A model generated the notes under the pieces. It was not told the origin of the DNA, made no database searches, and saw nothing but the letters and a program-made list of their open reading frames with translations. Of a stretch of 64,000 bases of DNA, positions 11,801-26,500 are shown one piece after another. Every line of letters starts with the position of its first letter. Within the stretch, counting starts at the first letter, position 1. The DNA is from Hirudo medicinalis (taxonomy: Eukaryota > Annelida > Clitellata > Hirudinida > Hirudinidae). Made by a program: the position numbers and the translations under genes. Location of the stretch: the NCBI GenBank assembly GCA_011800805.1, contig MPNW01000030.1, positions 35,406 through 99,405 of the forward strand, given 5' to 3'.

Positions 11801-14800
11801 ATGTTTATTTACTGAAATGAGACTGCAGAATCAACAGGGCAAATGGCTCACCTGTTTGAAGAAGTATTTATTTGGATCCTTCTGAAGGTACTCGTGAGAC
11901 TTCAGAAGTTGTTGCTGGAGGAGCAGCTGAACCGGCAAAGGAATGGGCTCCGATCTCGTTCGGGGCAATGAAGATCTGGACGTGCATCGGGATATACGTT
12001 TTACGTTAAAAACGAGAGAAAGATTTTGAACAAAATCTATAACTAAAGAGAAGCCTGATATGTTAGGCATCAATTTGAAAAATGTATCACATTCGTAGGA
12101 AAGAGATAAAAGCATGCAGCATTGTCCGATTGAATATGAATATATGTAATTATATTAAATAATAATATTGAATATGAGCACACAATATATAAAAATATTA
12201 TGTAGTAATATTGAATATGAATAAAAAAATAAAAATAATGCAAAATAAAAAGATATTAAATACTAAGATTTCATGGAATCATTTTATTTATTGTTGCAAT
12301 ATATATATATAATGAAAATAAAATGAACATATTTCACAATCAAATATTCAATATTACTATTAAATGAAAGTGTATATATATATATATATATATCTGGTAT
12401 ATCACAACTAACCTTGCCAACATGAGAGCCTGCACATAAGCTTCAGTGAGGCTGATTGCATCCGTACCACCCTGCAAAGAGGGGACGCCTGCCGAAAGTC
12501 CCGAGTACAAACTCGTCAGAGAAGCCGTGTCCCCCCCACAGCCGGAATCGCCGGACGGTTTATTTCCGGACATGGCCGCGATGTCGCGAGTCGAGATCGG
12601 AAATCCTCCCCTGCCTCCGACTATGGGGAGACTCCCGTAGTGGCCGGGCGCCATCAGCTCCTTCTTCAAACCTTGAAGGCCCTTCAAGAGAATGGAATGA
12701 ACGATGAGTCAGTGAACATAAGATTGGGAGGACGGATCATCGTTCCTTAGTCTCCAGGGACACAATGCGGTGCCAATGTTTGTTAATGCAAAGTCTGGTG
12801 TGCTTTGAGATTCGTCATCTGTTTAGCTGTTCAGGCCACTGCTAAGTGAATGATACTGTGATGTATTAATAGCAACACCAATAGTTAAATTTGTAAAAGT
12901 ATCTTTAACACTGATTTGTCAGTGAGATGTCACAATTGTACGAGTAACATTTTTAGTGGGAGAACAGTAAATCCAACTAATTATCTCTGAGTTCGTGGAG
13001 TATGACTCATCACACTAAAAATAACACAGGTATCCATGATACCATAATTTCTCAAATTATCATCTCTTTTTCATATATTAAAATCAATAATTTCTTATTC
13101 AACTGAATTACTTTCAAAAACTCATTTCATCCACCAATGCACCTTACAATTAATCTTAAATATCAGCATGAAATGTCTCAATCGCAAGCCTCAAAATCAG
13201 AGCAATTTAGAAAACTTGTCACTAAATGACTTCAATAAGCTTAAATATTGTATTAATTAAACATTACGTATTGGCAACGTGAAGAACGCCCCAAGAACGA
13301 GTCGCAACTTTCGCTACAAAAGTGCGATGAAGATGCGCAGATCCGAGAAACGTTCCGAGTCCAAACCGGGCTTTAAGTCGAACGACGTCAACGTCCGTCG
13401 GTCGATTCCGTTCGATGATTCCACGTAAATTTGAGGACTTTTTAAAATCATAATTGCAAATGAAATTTAAAATAAATGATAGAATAACTGCGACAAGGAT
13501 AAATTAAATGTCATCATTTTTATGGTAATTCAAACGTCTTCGCCGTTCCCTACGAAAGGATGATGGATAATGAGGGTTTCGCGGAATCGATTCGAGGAGC
13601 ACCTTGAAACTCACCATGGCAACCAGCTGCGAGTTGTAATTATCTCCTAACTGGACATTCTTAGCCTCCTCTTGAATCCTGTTTTCCAATACCTGGGGAC
13701 CTTTGCTTTCCTAAAAGCCAAAACACGTGCAACGACAATTAGGTTTACGTTGCAATTAAAAACGTTAACATTATTACGGCGAGATGGCCGACGCGAAATC
13801 AAACGTGCACGTGAAAAAGGTACGCAGAGGTGCATGCGAGTGCACGACGCGGACGCGAATGCAACACAACGGCAAATGGATTTCTAACGTCGACCGAAGA
13901 CCCGTGGGAATCGAAGAGCGGAGGAGAATTCGGGGAGGAATCGTGGTCCACTGAAAAATAATAATTGAAGCAGTTGATTAATTATTAATCATTCTTACAG
14001 ATTTAACCGATTAACGAGAATAAAAAATTAGGAGCAATTCAAAATCAATTTATGCTATTGCTTTCTGGGAAAGGAAATTAAAAGCCAGTGCAATGCTGAT
14101 AATTTAAAACTCGACCGAGGAATCGAGGTCTACGTCTAAGTCTCACTTGCCTAATAATATTACGCTTCAAAAAAATTTGACATAATTTGGTAGATTACTT
14201 TAAAAAGAAATTGATTAAAATTGTGGAGATGCTGAGTATTCCGACTTTTACTCCGAGTAAACCGACATGAATCCACCAGCTGCATAAACTTAACCGATGG
14301 AGATATCAATGGAGGATATCGATGGAGAATATCGTTATGTTATCAACAGTGACAACCTCATCAACTGGTGAAGCAGTTAAACCAATGAAATAGATTTTTG
14401 TTGTCCCCTCATTGAGAACTAACTAATGTTAATTATTAAAGTTAATTACCTCATATGACTCATCAGTCTGGGACTCTACTTCATGCCTAACTACACCTAA
14501 GAGGCGACGGTACCGACAGAAATCTTCAAATAATGACCCCAAGGAGGGTTATTGTCGGAACGATGGCGATCGATGTATTTCGAAAAGAAAATTTCCTACA
14601 AAAATGGGTAATAATTACGCATGGCAAGGTTTTTCTTCCTGTACATTTCCCTCCTTTTCAACTGCGGGTTGTTCCTCTGCATGACTCGCTGCCTCAGCGA
14701 CATCTTGCAGGACTTCATCTTCAACGTTGGTTCAGAAACTGTGAATTAAGGACTAGGTTAATGACGAAAGTCAAATTAAATGCATCTCAAAGAAGAAAGG

Positions 14801-17800
14801 ACACTGAATCAGAAATCTTAACTAACACAGACATACGTACACATGCACACAAACTAATAAATTAAGGAGGTAAGCAGTTAGTTCAAAATGCATACACTGC
14901 TGCTATGCATATTTGAAAGAAGCCAGCATATCTTGCCTCACAAAATCTCATAAAACTCTTGGTAGGACGCGACCCCATACCGACCTGTTTTACGAAGAGG
15001 GTACTCGTCTTCGAAGCGGTTCAACACGTGCAAAGGGGGGGACCACTTGGTATTGGTCGGAGGAGAGTGCTGGTCCAACGAACTGTGCTGGGTGGACCTG
15101 GATCAAATTATATGAAAATATTAGTATGCTTAATAAATGAATAATTTAGTACTTCGTATTTTTACCACTGTCTCAATTCGGGGGGAGAATCCGTGGTGGC
15201 TTGATGCTCCGCTCGACTCTTGTTCAGGAGGCATTCCCTTAGTTTCAGTTTCACTGCAGTGGAGGCAACAGCACCTGCACAGAAGCAATTGTAGAGCTAA
15301 TGATTGAAATGAAAGCAGTACAGGATGCATACTCTCATCTGTCTTCCTCTTCTTCTTGTACTTCATCATTTGTTCCTCCTCAATCTTCTTCTTCAACTCT
15401 GCAGACATTTCCTCCTTTTGCTGGTGTTGTCCCAACAACTGGAGATGTAAGCAAAATAAAATAAATAGTTTCCAGACAACATGCATCAAATATTTTGTGA
15501 ACAACATCTACATTATTATTATTGTTATTAATATAATTATTATTTTTATTAATATTAATTATTATTATTATCACTATCATTATTATTATTATTATTATTA
15601 TTATTACTTTAAATGTCATTGCTGAGCAACAGGAAGTAAATTTCAGGAAACCTTGAGATATTCTTGAACCTTGACTTGTTGCTCATTATCCAGGAGTCTG
15701 CACTGTTCTTCAAACTGTCTGCTCAAAATTTCCTTCTGTATCAAAAACTGCTTCTCCAGCAAGGTGATTCGGGCCTGCACCACGGGATTAGAAATCCCGA
15801 AGGGGATCCCGGAAAGAACGGAGACGTTAGAAGGGCCTAAAAGTAAAGGAGCCATTTTTTACGTGAAATTAAATGAATTTATGGGATTCCTGCGGAACTA
15901 TTGAAAAGAATCCACAGCATTAATACAAAGAGATACTCATTTCCATTAGGTATCTACTGTCCACTCAAAATGTTAAGATGCAGTGGTTGCATAGACATCA
16001 TTAAAAATCAAACATCTTTTTTTTTGTTTTAAAGAAAATAAATGTTCTCTTTTTATTGCATTATTTATATATTTTCGAATTTGCTCTAATTTCTTGTTTT
16101 TTTAAACCACTCCTCCTTGAGATTCCATTGGGTACATTCTTAGATGGAAATGTCTAAACTGTGTCTACACAGAGGACTTTAATCAAATAAATAATGATGA
16201 GAATGTCTAACAATAGCAACACCTTACAATTGTTAGGATATGGCATCAACTATTATTTAAAAAAATAACAACTTTTCCTCTTAATACTGAAATCAATAAA
16301 TTCCATTGACTTTAAAAGTCATCAAATCCCATAATGTTTCAAGCAACAAGTGCAGCAAACATGATTATTTTAAATAACTTAATATAGTAACAAACAAAGC
16401 CAACATTGAGTTCATGATTTCTGTTTTATATTTGACCTCGATACAAACAGTACAAAGAGAACAAACATCTTAGCATATCGTAGTTCTGAGACAAACAGAA
16501 CAAAATGAAATGAGCATACTTCCTAAACAAAAGGAAAAGTTTCTCAACTGGTAAATCAAGATATTAGCAAGCAATTTTATCTGAGAATGTGGTGATTATT
16601 CATGGCACATAAATTCCAGACAAGTTCATGATAACAGATGTCATCAACAAGCAAAGCACTCCATTTGAATTACCCAAAGCACAAAAAGAAACCAGGCATG
16701 AAATTTTTAGATGTCCAAGGTTGTTGAGTAATATCACTTGCTTTGAAGTTGGAGGCAGATTACTTGTAAAAACTGCCACAAATCATTATTTTAATGGGCA
16801 GAAAAACATGCTGGTGGTAACAGGAAGTTCAAGAGTTCAGGTTCAAGAGGTGATAAGGAATCACATCAGAATTATTTAGAATGCCTTTCAATTGATTATG
16901 GTCTTATTATATATGGATTAATCTGATTCAAATATAACACTGTATTGCCATAATTTTGCCACGAGGCTCAACGCTGGCCATCAAATTGAAAAACTTTTGT
17001 ATCAGATGTACTTAGAATGTAGAATTGTCTCTGTTTATTGATATGTTTGTAAGAGAGAATCACATTCACTCTTATAAATCCATTCATTCCAACATTCTGT
17101 ACATTAAATAAAATAATCTTTTCTAAACAGATGAACTCAGCTTTGCCTTTGCAACATAGCTCAAGAAAAAAATGAGGACACTTGCATTTGAAGAGTCACC
17201 TCACAATTATTACACCGAGGTGCCTTAACAGCAACCTAAAGATGCAAAAAAAAAACAATTATCAAGTTGGAAGTAATCTTTAAGATGACTGCATCATTGT
17301 CAATGGACAAACAGTTTACCACTCATTTACAAATTTCAAGCACAAGGAGATTCACAATAGCATGAAATCATAGGCAGATTGAGACCCACATAACATCTGG
17401 GTTATCAGTAGCTCACTTTTCCAATACACCAGAATCCAGGCCTGATACTCTCAAGTACAATTCAATGACCTCAATTTCTTGAAGGATTCTGGCCGATCAT
17501 AAAATAGGTCGGCCAATCAAAGGTATTTAATAAGCATTAATATAAGTTGACCACCGATGCAGTTTATTTAACATTCAGTCGATGGAGCTAGAATTTGGTC
17601 CACTAGTTGAACAAGCATTTCATAATCAAAGGAGGTTGTGGCTGATTAAATGTTGCGAACAAATCCTGTTTTCATGAAGCCATCCTGTGGCACAAGTGAA
17701 ATGTTATTAATTTTTATAAATCCATTGAAGCTTAGAGTTTCTTATTCGTTTTAAATATACAACTTTCTCATTGAATCCTAGCCAAAAGAGGATATTTCAT

Positions 17801-20800
17801 CAGGCAAGTGACTCACTGATAAGAAGATAAATGTAATTCTGCAACAAAACCAATCAACAAATTTATCCTCAAGAGGTTTTGAAATATTAAAATTCTTCAA
17901 AAAGGAAAGTCCTATATGGAAATAGTTAGTAAATTAATTTGTACACACCATACATACATGTTCATACATTGGAGAGCCTTCAAGTGATTTGACAATAAAT
18001 CAATGTACTGAATTCTGTACTTCCCTTATGGTTAAATCGTGCCTATTCACTCGCTACTTTGCGATAAACTTCTAGGCAAACGTTGACATCACAAATATTT
18101 TACAAGATGACAAAGCACATTTTTAGAGAACAATCATCATTTAGTCATCAGTTGTCCGTAATATCTATAAAAAGAAAGTAGCCCAAATCACAAGTCTCAA
18201 GAAATTCTACTTCAATTAACCTCCTCAAGACATGCCCGAGTGTTTCATGCGGAGATCTTAAATTACCTTAAATAACTCAGCTACACCGACCATTCTAAAG
18301 CATAAATGATTAAAAAACCAAAGAATCCAAGTATGAACTTAACATATTTATATAGAAATTGAACTTAATGTACAACCTGCAATTTGCATGGGATGCTCAG
18401 TTTGCATATCCCCATCTGATGCAGCTTCATTGCTGGGTGATGCCAATGGATCTGAATAAACAAAAAATCAGTAACTAAAGAGCTAGTTAATAACAATCAC
18501 TGGTTGTAAGTTATTTATTTACATATGGTCAATTGACATGAACATACTAATGTTTTGATACATTGCCAAAAGACAGAACAAGTAGAAATTTGTTTTCTAG
18601 GCACTTAAGTTAAGTTAATATCTTTTCAATGAACTTTAATTTAAGGCATATCAAAGTTTTAAGCTACTCTTAAAGACAAGAAAGTAAGTTACATGCTATA
18701 AATAAATTTCACCAACAATTACAATAATAAGTAATCAAATAAGAATAATCCAATTTACAGAGTGCCTAGCTAAAGATGTTGTTTATTAACTTTACATTGC
18801 TAGGTGATTAGGATGGTGCAACTGGATTGTATCTATGCTGCCATCGTGTGAGAGGCGAAAAAGTAGCAACAAGGTGCTCGGCCATTTATGCAACACCTGT
18901 TGCAGGCTTGCCTGTGGCTGTGACCAAAAACGAGTTATTTGAATGTTGAACTGAGGAATGCAACCAACTTGCATGCCATTAGAATAAAATACTAAAGCAA
19001 TCAAAATTCAGCACTTGAAGACTGCTCCAAGAGTGATTGAACTTCCACCACCTGTTCCTTATTTTGAAAATCCAATTCAGATCTCAACAACTTCCAACTA
19101 TATGTAAAGTGGCTGGCAGCAAACAAGGATCCAATCAAATTGTAAAAATATCACTAACTACCTGAAGTATTGCTGTTGTTTAGATGTCACTAAATTCTAG
19201 AACATTTGTAAATTTTGCTAAGAAATTCATTACATTCAAGAATTGTGGAATATTCTCAAACAATTATCTGATAGAGTGAAATCACTTATCAGCCTGCAAC
19301 TGACTTCAAAAATTCAAACTCATTCTCATCTGGATCAACACTACAGGGAGAAAATTAGGTTTATTGTTGTTGTTGTTGTCATCATCATCATCGTCGTCGT
19401 CATCTTTATGTCACTAGAAATGACTGACTATATTGACCTGGTATCATAATTATGCAACCTCCTAAGATTGGCATAATTAAGTCAGAGTAAATTATACTGT
19501 TAGAAAAATACATAATAAATTCTTAACAAACTACACAGGCAGTTAAATTAAAACTTGATAATTTACCAAGTTAATATAACAAAGTAAAATATGAGGAGGA
19601 TGAATCTACTGATCAATCTAATTACAAGGCTCAATGCTGTTTGTAATTCAACACCACAATATCTCATTTCCCTCAACTTTTCCCTCAACTCCCTCAATTG
19701 AGATTTTTCATCCCATTTAAATACGTTGAAATAAAAAGCAGACGACTCCCTACATGGATTTCGTCTCTCTTAACTCCCAGCACAACTAACATGGTATGGA
19801 ATTTGCTTCTTAAACTTAAAGCCACATGAATTCAAAGCATTCATTTTAGATCGATAAGTTATATCGGATAATAGGAAGCTCCGCCAAACATAAAGTTGAA
19901 AACTGCACCTTGCCTAAAACAGGAACAAGAATTATGATGGTTTATAGTCACATTTGAAAAAATTTAGGATTCGAAGAGAACATTACAAAGTACATGTCAA
20001 ATGTATCTATTTATGAGGAGGCCATATCCTCCATTAATACTAAATAATTACAAGAAAAATAAGAAAAAACCATTTATTTGCGTATTCAACAGAAGATAGT
20101 CCTTAAAAAAACGCTACATCCATATATTCGCATTTGTCCAAGCAACATTTGCCAGCTGAATTATCTCAGATTAATTTTCTGAACTGGAGCACCCCAGCAC
20201 CACAAATGTGAGTCAGTTGACTAATTGAAATGCAATGGAAATATAAATCAATTAAAAACAAATAAATAAAATCAAATAAAACAAATCAATTAGAAAATAT
20301 TAGATAAAACGAGAACTCAAATAACTCTGTTATTGTGAAAAAGGTATGCGCATAAAAATATGATAAAATATTTGAAAGCTCCTTGGTGTAACCAGCAGGC
20401 AAACAGGGCTTGCACATCAATTGAAACTCAGAAGACAATTTCATAAAAACAGCCTCAAAATAAATCTTGAGTATGTCATCCACTCGTAGAGGTCTCCGAA
20501 ACAGGGCAAATCTAATTTTAGAAACAAGATAAGACAATCCCAAAATAAAAACTGACTGGAGAAGTAGATTTAATCCTAATTGTTTCGAGGAATTAAAAGC
20601 ATTTCCTCATTCCCATCGACGCGGACTAGTAATCGGGCAAATCATCGATTTAATTAAAATTATATTCCACGATTAATTCCATTAACTGAGAATCAAATTT
20701 ATCAATTAAAGATGTCAATAAATAATCAATCAACATTATAAAATGCCTACATTAAATTACTGGGATAAAAATAAAATATTTGTAAAAATAAGAATAAAAG

Positions 20801-21663
20801 CCAAATGCATTTAAAAACGGAACCTCCGTCGTGATCTGTATTTAGCTCTCCTCAATCCCCGACATATACACGAGAAAACAATGATTTGAGCATGCTTGCT
20901 GTTACTAAATATTGATATTTGTTTGAGCTAAAAATAGCACCCATTCACAAAAATAATGTAGTTTTGCTACAACAACTCTGAAGTATATTTAATAACAGAA
21001 TTTTGAAACTTATTAAGATTGAACTTCTTTAGATCATCTCATTGCATTCTTACAAACTTCAAATGAAAAACTTAGCTTTAATCGAAAGAAGATTGTTGTC
21101 ATGCATACTGTATTTTATAATTAATTATTATTACATTTATTGAGGCAAAAGCAATTCATCGCTTGCATTTTACTACTTAACATCAAATTAACATATTATG
21201 CAATAAATGAGATCAACTTGACAAATCTACTCCAACAAAATGCACACATTTGCATGAAACAAAGAACCTCCAACTAAATCAGAAAACATGTCCTAAGCTA
21301 TGAAAAGTAATTTACAATAAACTCTTAATATGAGTACGGTCAGTAGAGCCACATTTAAATATTTACCAATCCTTTTTTACAATTGCACTTCAGAAAGCTG
21401 GTTGAGATCTAGAACAATGGCTTAATTTAAACCAAGAAAATAAAACCATGAAATATATTTGTGAGATCAAATTAACCTGAGCCCGAGCTGGATGCAGTCG
21501 TCAGAACTCGGCAGGGGGATGTGGATCTGGCATCTTGATGAGCATGCACTTTGGAACTGTCTTTTGAGGCTTGTTGTTGGTTAGATTGAAACACATCGAC
21601 GGCAACTCTTGATATTTGATCGAGAGTTACATCTTTAACTTTCTTGCACGATGTATCCATCAT
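8897..21663 (-). CDS. HDAC4: Class IIa histone deacetylase (HDAC4/5/7/9 type)
   Basis: Signal-responsive corepressor that shuttles between nucleus and cytoplasm and binds MEF2. 22 exons keep phase, giving about 917 residues: 21663-21477, 18451-18377, 15836-15652, 15438-15333, 15274-15166, 15097-14985, 14738-14619, 13950-13889, 13710-13615, 12681-12413, 11975-11852, 11786-11721, 11076-10992, 10845-10712, 10560-10455, 10387-10287, 10224-10115, 10040-9744, 9573-9455, 9392-9259, 9171-9095, 8975-8897. An N-terminal coiled coil ([20 protein letters not shown]) precedes [10 protein letters not shown], two likely 14-3-3 sites (RKTVSEP, RTRSEP) and the deacetylase domain: [62 protein letters not shown]. 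The last two exons and the middle exons 7-10 are the least certain. The position that is His in vertebrate class IIa enzymes is Tyr here (codon 9319-9321). Confidence 0.9.
12300..12393. repeat. TA dinucleotide runs in HDAC intron
   Basis: Two (TA)n runs (about 12300-12311 and 12372-12393) sit just downstream, in transcript sense, of HDAC exon 10. Confidence 0.75.
15540..15606. repeat. TTA/ATT microsatellite in HDAC intron
   Basis: Trinucleotide-rich (ATT)n stretch inside the intron between HDAC exons 3 and 4. It causes spurious low-complexity open frames on both strands. Confidence 0.8.
15837..21476 (-). other. Two long 5' introns of the HDAC gene
   Basis: Introns of about 3.0 kb (18452-21476) and 2.5 kb (15837-18376) flank the 75-base exon 2. 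I saw no further HDAC exon, nested gene or classifiable mobile element. Mixed TTG/TCA/TCG triplet runs lie at 19361-19402. Long first introns commonly hold regulatory elements, but nothing in the sequence proves that here. Confidence 0.45.
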
Positions 21664-22282
21664 TGGATTATGGTTTTAACCACATTCAGATGTTTTAACT
21701 AGGAACTGTATCTATCAGCAATACACTGATATATGAGAAGCAATGTAAGTGATCTTCGTCAATGACTACCTTCCACGCTTATTTCAGTTGCCGCCAATCC
21801 CAATAAATAGTTAAAAATCAATAACCATTTCTAGCAAACTACACTCCCAAGATCGCTAACACAATACTGCTCGCCATCTCCCGATGATTAAAAACAGCAT
21901 CCGGGCTACTTTCTTCCTCCAAAACAACTACGGCGAGCTAAAAATAGATTTTTTTTCTTATATTGGTGTGACTTCAGATGATGTAAGAGTCACTCCTGTA
22001 TAATTTAACTTTTCCGGGAAATTAAGAATAATTTTGTGAAAATAATCAAAAGACGTTTAGACTCATCGGAAAACCCTAAGCAATTATCTTGCATTACTTA
22101 TCATACAGAAAGTAATCTGTCACCGCAACACAAAGACTGTTGCCGTCGATCGCCCATCGACATTTTTGGCTTAAGCAAATCATCATTACCCCTTAGATGT
22201 CGATCTAGTTCATTCTCATGCCTCGAAAAGCGTAAATACTTGACGACTAACCCAAAGCGTTTATTAATCTATTTAAGCGCTT
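21664..22282. other. HDAC 5' region and TRMT2A 3' region
   Basis: A 619-base stretch between the HDAC start codon and the TRMT2A stop codon, both on the minus strand. It must contain the HDAC promoter and 5' UTR and the TRMT2A 3' UTR. No TATA box was recognised. Confidence 0.4.
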
Positions 22283-25200
22283 TTAATTCTGCCTTTCAAG
22301 CAATAGCACCGTCTCATACAATTCTGTCTGTGGGAACAAATCGACTGCTAAGACTTCGACCAACTGGAACTCCTTGCCAACAACTCTCTTCGATGGCTGT
22401 CTGGTCAGACTAAAACACAACACTTTTACAATATCACTCCATCAGGACATAGAGTAACATAAGAGGTGCTTACTCGACAATGTTTTGGAGGGCAGCAGTC
22501 AATTTGCATGACACGTAAACAAGCCTGTTGATGAAGGAAGCTTTCCTTATTACTTTGATGACATCTGAATCTAAAAAAACATGGTAGAATGCATTATTTA
22601 ACACTTACTTAAATACATATATATTTGAACAAATAAACGCAAATGTTAAAAAAAAACCAACGAGGCCAGCTCTCGGTGGATCCAACACCACAACCACTTC
22701 TTCATTGTGGCCAAGTTTCTTGACAATCCCAGGAAGCACATCTTCAACCTTCCCAGCAATGAACTCAACATTCTGAATCCCTGTGATCAAAAGTCACCAT
22801 CGCAATTAAGTGAAAATTATAAACATGTAGAAAACAGAAGAAACCATTTAAGTCAGCATTGGTTTTAGCATCTTTTATGGCTTGAGTGTTAACTTCAATT
22901 CCTATGACCTTTTTAACTTTCTGAAATGGCATTCAGGATTTTAAATACTTTTTACTAATAACTGTAACAGTGGTATAAATCCTATGCCTGAACTTGATAG
23001 GCATTCCATTAAAATTAATTATCGAGAACAACTCACATAATAATATGTTAGCAAAACTAAAAGCCCCTACTCCACCTTACCTTAGCCATTGTTAAGCCGA
23101 TCGTGCCCGTACCACAGCAAGCATCCACCAAGACAACATTTGAGTTCAGTTTGAACATATCACTTATAGCAGAATACAAAATTTCTGTTGCTGGTGTGTT
23201 GACTAAACAAAAACAACACAATTTTACTTGAAATTTAAATATTCATTTATAAATTTAAAAAACCAATCCTAAAAAAATACAAAAAAAACCTTGGAAAAAT
23301 GACAGAGGAGAAATTTGGAACTTCATATTGAGTAAGTTTTCCACTATGAACTAAGAAGAAAAAAATTGTGCCATTAGCAATTGAAAAATCTGGCACATTA
23401 AAAATTCTACCTCATCACCAATCAAGTGGAGAGGGGGTACCTCTTCATACCTATAATAAAAAGAATTGTTCATATCTTGGTCAAAATCATTCCCACTTTT
23501 TCGGTCCAATGTAAATGCATCTATTAACTTAAAATGCAATGATATGCGAGTTGCATAAATTTGGAGCGCAAATCATTGAGATCACAAAAGATCAAAGTTA
23601 CCTTTCTTTTCGATCAGATTCAAACTGAATGTAGAGAGAGGTGACAGGAGAGGCTTCTGAAGACAACAGTTCTTGGTAATATTGCTTGAACTTCTCTGCT
23701 TCTGATTTCAATTCCTCCTATTTAAACAAACACAAATGAAAATAAACATCGAGCCTCTTTTTCAAAATAAAATGCAGTAACTAACATCACTGAGTTGCTG
23801 AGGATGACAAACAAGGTTGAGAAGAACTTGCGAATTGTTTAATGATGTTCTGATCAAGGCATGCTTCCAAAAACCTTTCCTTGTGCAGGGGTTGAAAGAA
23901 GAAACCCCAGTTCTTGAGTCAAGGTATTTCTGGATCTCCTGAAAGTTGAATGAAGCATGTCAGCTAAAACACAGCTTCAATGCTATCTTACAACTGACTT
24001 GGAGAACTGTCTTCATGACACCAGGTATGTTAATACAATCTTTCGCAGAAACCACAGTCAAATCACCATTCTTGTAGCTGCCCATTCGGAAACCAATGAT
24101 GCCATCTGGAGAAATCAATTAGTAAGAAATTGAAAATCCTACTATCTTAAGTGACAAATGCAAGCAATTTATAGAATTTGATCAGAGGATATCACACAAT
24201 TTATTATAATTATATATATATTTAATTTATATTATAATAATTATTATTCCTTATGTAATAATAATACATAAATCCTGTAATCACACCTTTTCCATCAATG
24301 CCAATTCCAATGGTAAATTCACATTTGTTTCTATATTCTCTTGTCACAGGCTAGAAAAAAAACATTGAGATGACATTTCTGATAGCCAACAACTTAAACA
24401 AGTATAACTCACTGAAGGACTCAACGGATGGAGCTTGCAACACAAACCATCATATTTCAACCTGGTAAAATCACTTTGACATTGAAATATTCACCATTAC
24501 TGACAGCAGGTTTAGTGCAATAGCCAGCTTAGCATGCATTCTGCCAATCTCACGTGCTGGCATCGACAGTCAACATGCACAATCATGGAATTACTTTGAA
24601 TGGAAATAATATTTACTGTTTCTCTGCAATTGCAAAAGACATTGCCTCATTGTTGATAGCTATTTCCTTTGTCAGCCTCCTCAACTGCACATCTATGGCT
24701 TTTGTTTTGTTCTAAAAATACAAAATCATTCATCTAATCACTATGCTTATTTTTCTTGTAAACATTATTATTTATTGATTATATACCATGCAACATATTA
24801 TAATTATTGCATTACTTTATTATACAAATTAATTACAAACAGTCCAAGCATTTGAATTTTAGTTGTTTAACCTCGAGTTGATCTTCATAAGGTAGTTTCC
24901 ACAGTGGTGTAACAACATCGTTCAGTCTTTTGTCGGATTTAAAGAGAAGCACATGACTCATGTGTTGAGTGAAATTGTAAAAATGCTTACTTAGAATTAA
25001 GGTACTCATCTTCAACCAGTTTTGGCCTTTTTGGACCTGCATCGTTTTCTTGATCTGTCAATAACGACGTTATCTTTTTTGTTAAGTTGAGATCTAGTCA
25101 TTATAAAAAGAATAGACAGTTCATTATTTTGCCTCCCCCACCCACAAATTAAATAAATTCCATGTGCCACATTCTAACCAAGATAAATTTTTTGCTTCTG

Positions 25201-26116
25201 ATCAGCTTTAACTATTTTTGGAACTATTATCATGCGAATAAATTTGTATTTTATGGACTTCTATTCATTGCATCTTATCGGGCAACTAACAGAATAAAGG
25301 GAGGAAGGTTAAGTTAATGAAATATCAGATGCAAAGACAATGTAAGAGAAGTTTAGCAGTACAACAGAAATCTCATTACCAACAATTAATATCACCAAAA
25401 TCAGTCTCACTAATAATGACAAACCTGTCTCAAGTTTCCTTTTCAAGAGAAGAGGATCTGCATTAGCAGCTGCTTCCTTTAAGATAAAAACATTGAAATA
25501 TTTTTAAATGCAAAACTAACAAATAATGAATTTGCCCACCTTCACCATAACTGCCTTGTTCTTCCAAATGTATCCCTGCAGGATTTGAATGGCTTCTTTC
25601 TTATCTTCATCATTTCTGATTAAGAACATCAGTACGTGATTATGATTCTTCCTCAACACAAATGTCATATATTTTAAGGCTCATGCCCACCTAAAAGTGA
25701 CATAGGCGTAGCGCCCTTGTCCAATACTCTTAACTTTACATGGCTTGACTTTCAAATGAATCAATTTCTTCTTAAGTTGCTGTAACACATATATTCGATT
25801 AGCAGCTTGTAAAACTTTTAAAATAAAAGGTCAACATGTAATCCATCATTCACTGAATTGTACACCTATTACTTCATTACCGTAACTAAATCAAACCTAA
25901 AATTGAATCCAACTACAAAACAATTTATGTTAATCCCATTCTAACCGCAATCCCAAATTTTCTTGGTAAATTTGACAATTCGAGTTTAAAGTTTTCAGAA
26001 GAAAAATCCCCTCTATCTAGATATGCATAAGGATCAATCTCGTTGTCATTTTTATCAATCGGTTCAGAAGGGTTGAGTTTTTCATTGACAATGCCCTCGT
26101 TGCTAGAGCTTTCCAT
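22283..26116 (-). CDS. TRMT2A: tRNA (uracil-5-)-methyltransferase TRMT2A
   Basis: SAM-dependent enzyme that makes 5-methyluridine at position 54 of cytosolic tRNA. 19 exons keep phase, giving 578 residues: 26116-25946, 25779-25691, 25615-25540, 25476-25425, 25054-24991, 24926-24872, 24711-24617, 24461-24413, 24350-24287, 24105-23999, 23938-23786, 23717-23602, 23450-23411, 23350-23290, 23202-23081, 22920-22845, 22780-22658, 22570-22474, 22409-22283. The N-terminus has an RRM-like domain (KLELSNLPRKFGIA to RYAYVTFR). The catalytic part shows DVVTPLWKLPYEDQLE, EYRNKCEF, FQISPLSFFQVNTPA, SAM motif VLVDACCGTGTIGL, DPPRAGL, the catalytic Cys in LVYVSC, and VDLFPQTELYETVLLLER. Human TRMT2A has the same order and is slightly longer. 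ATG 26116 is the first ATG in frame. Confidence 0.94.
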
Positions 26117-26500
26117 ATTAATTACGATAAACAGGCAAGCAAACTCGCGAATTCCCTTAATAACGCTGTGAAGAAGGGGCACGTGTAAACATTTTACAAT
26201 TTAATAGCAACTGACATTCAATATGCGTTGTATTTAAAATCATATAAAGTAGATTTAATTAAAACTTTGAATGTTTTATTTTTAATATCAATCACCAGTA
26301 AATATTAATACATGTAATTAGTGCTTCTTAAATTGTAATCATGTAGTTTGAAATTATTCATGTTTAATTATTTAGGTAACGATGTGGTCATCGTAGTTGT
26401 AAGACAAAATTTATGCCAACACTGTTTTCTGACCGCAGGTAATCAATGCCAAGAGTCAAGAAAGAACTTCCATGTAGTAAATTGTTTCGTCGAGTATGAG
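26117..26500. other. TRMT2A upstream region
   Basis: AT-rich region that should hold the TRMT2A promoter. A plus-strand open frame at 26348-26569 starts without conserved features and partly overlaps the LINE remnant; it is not called. Confidence 0.35.

Noticed and set aside
14533..14865. Plus-strand 110-codon open frame
   Set aside because: Antisense to the HDAC exon 14738-14619 that encodes the SEPTLK 14-3-3 site region.
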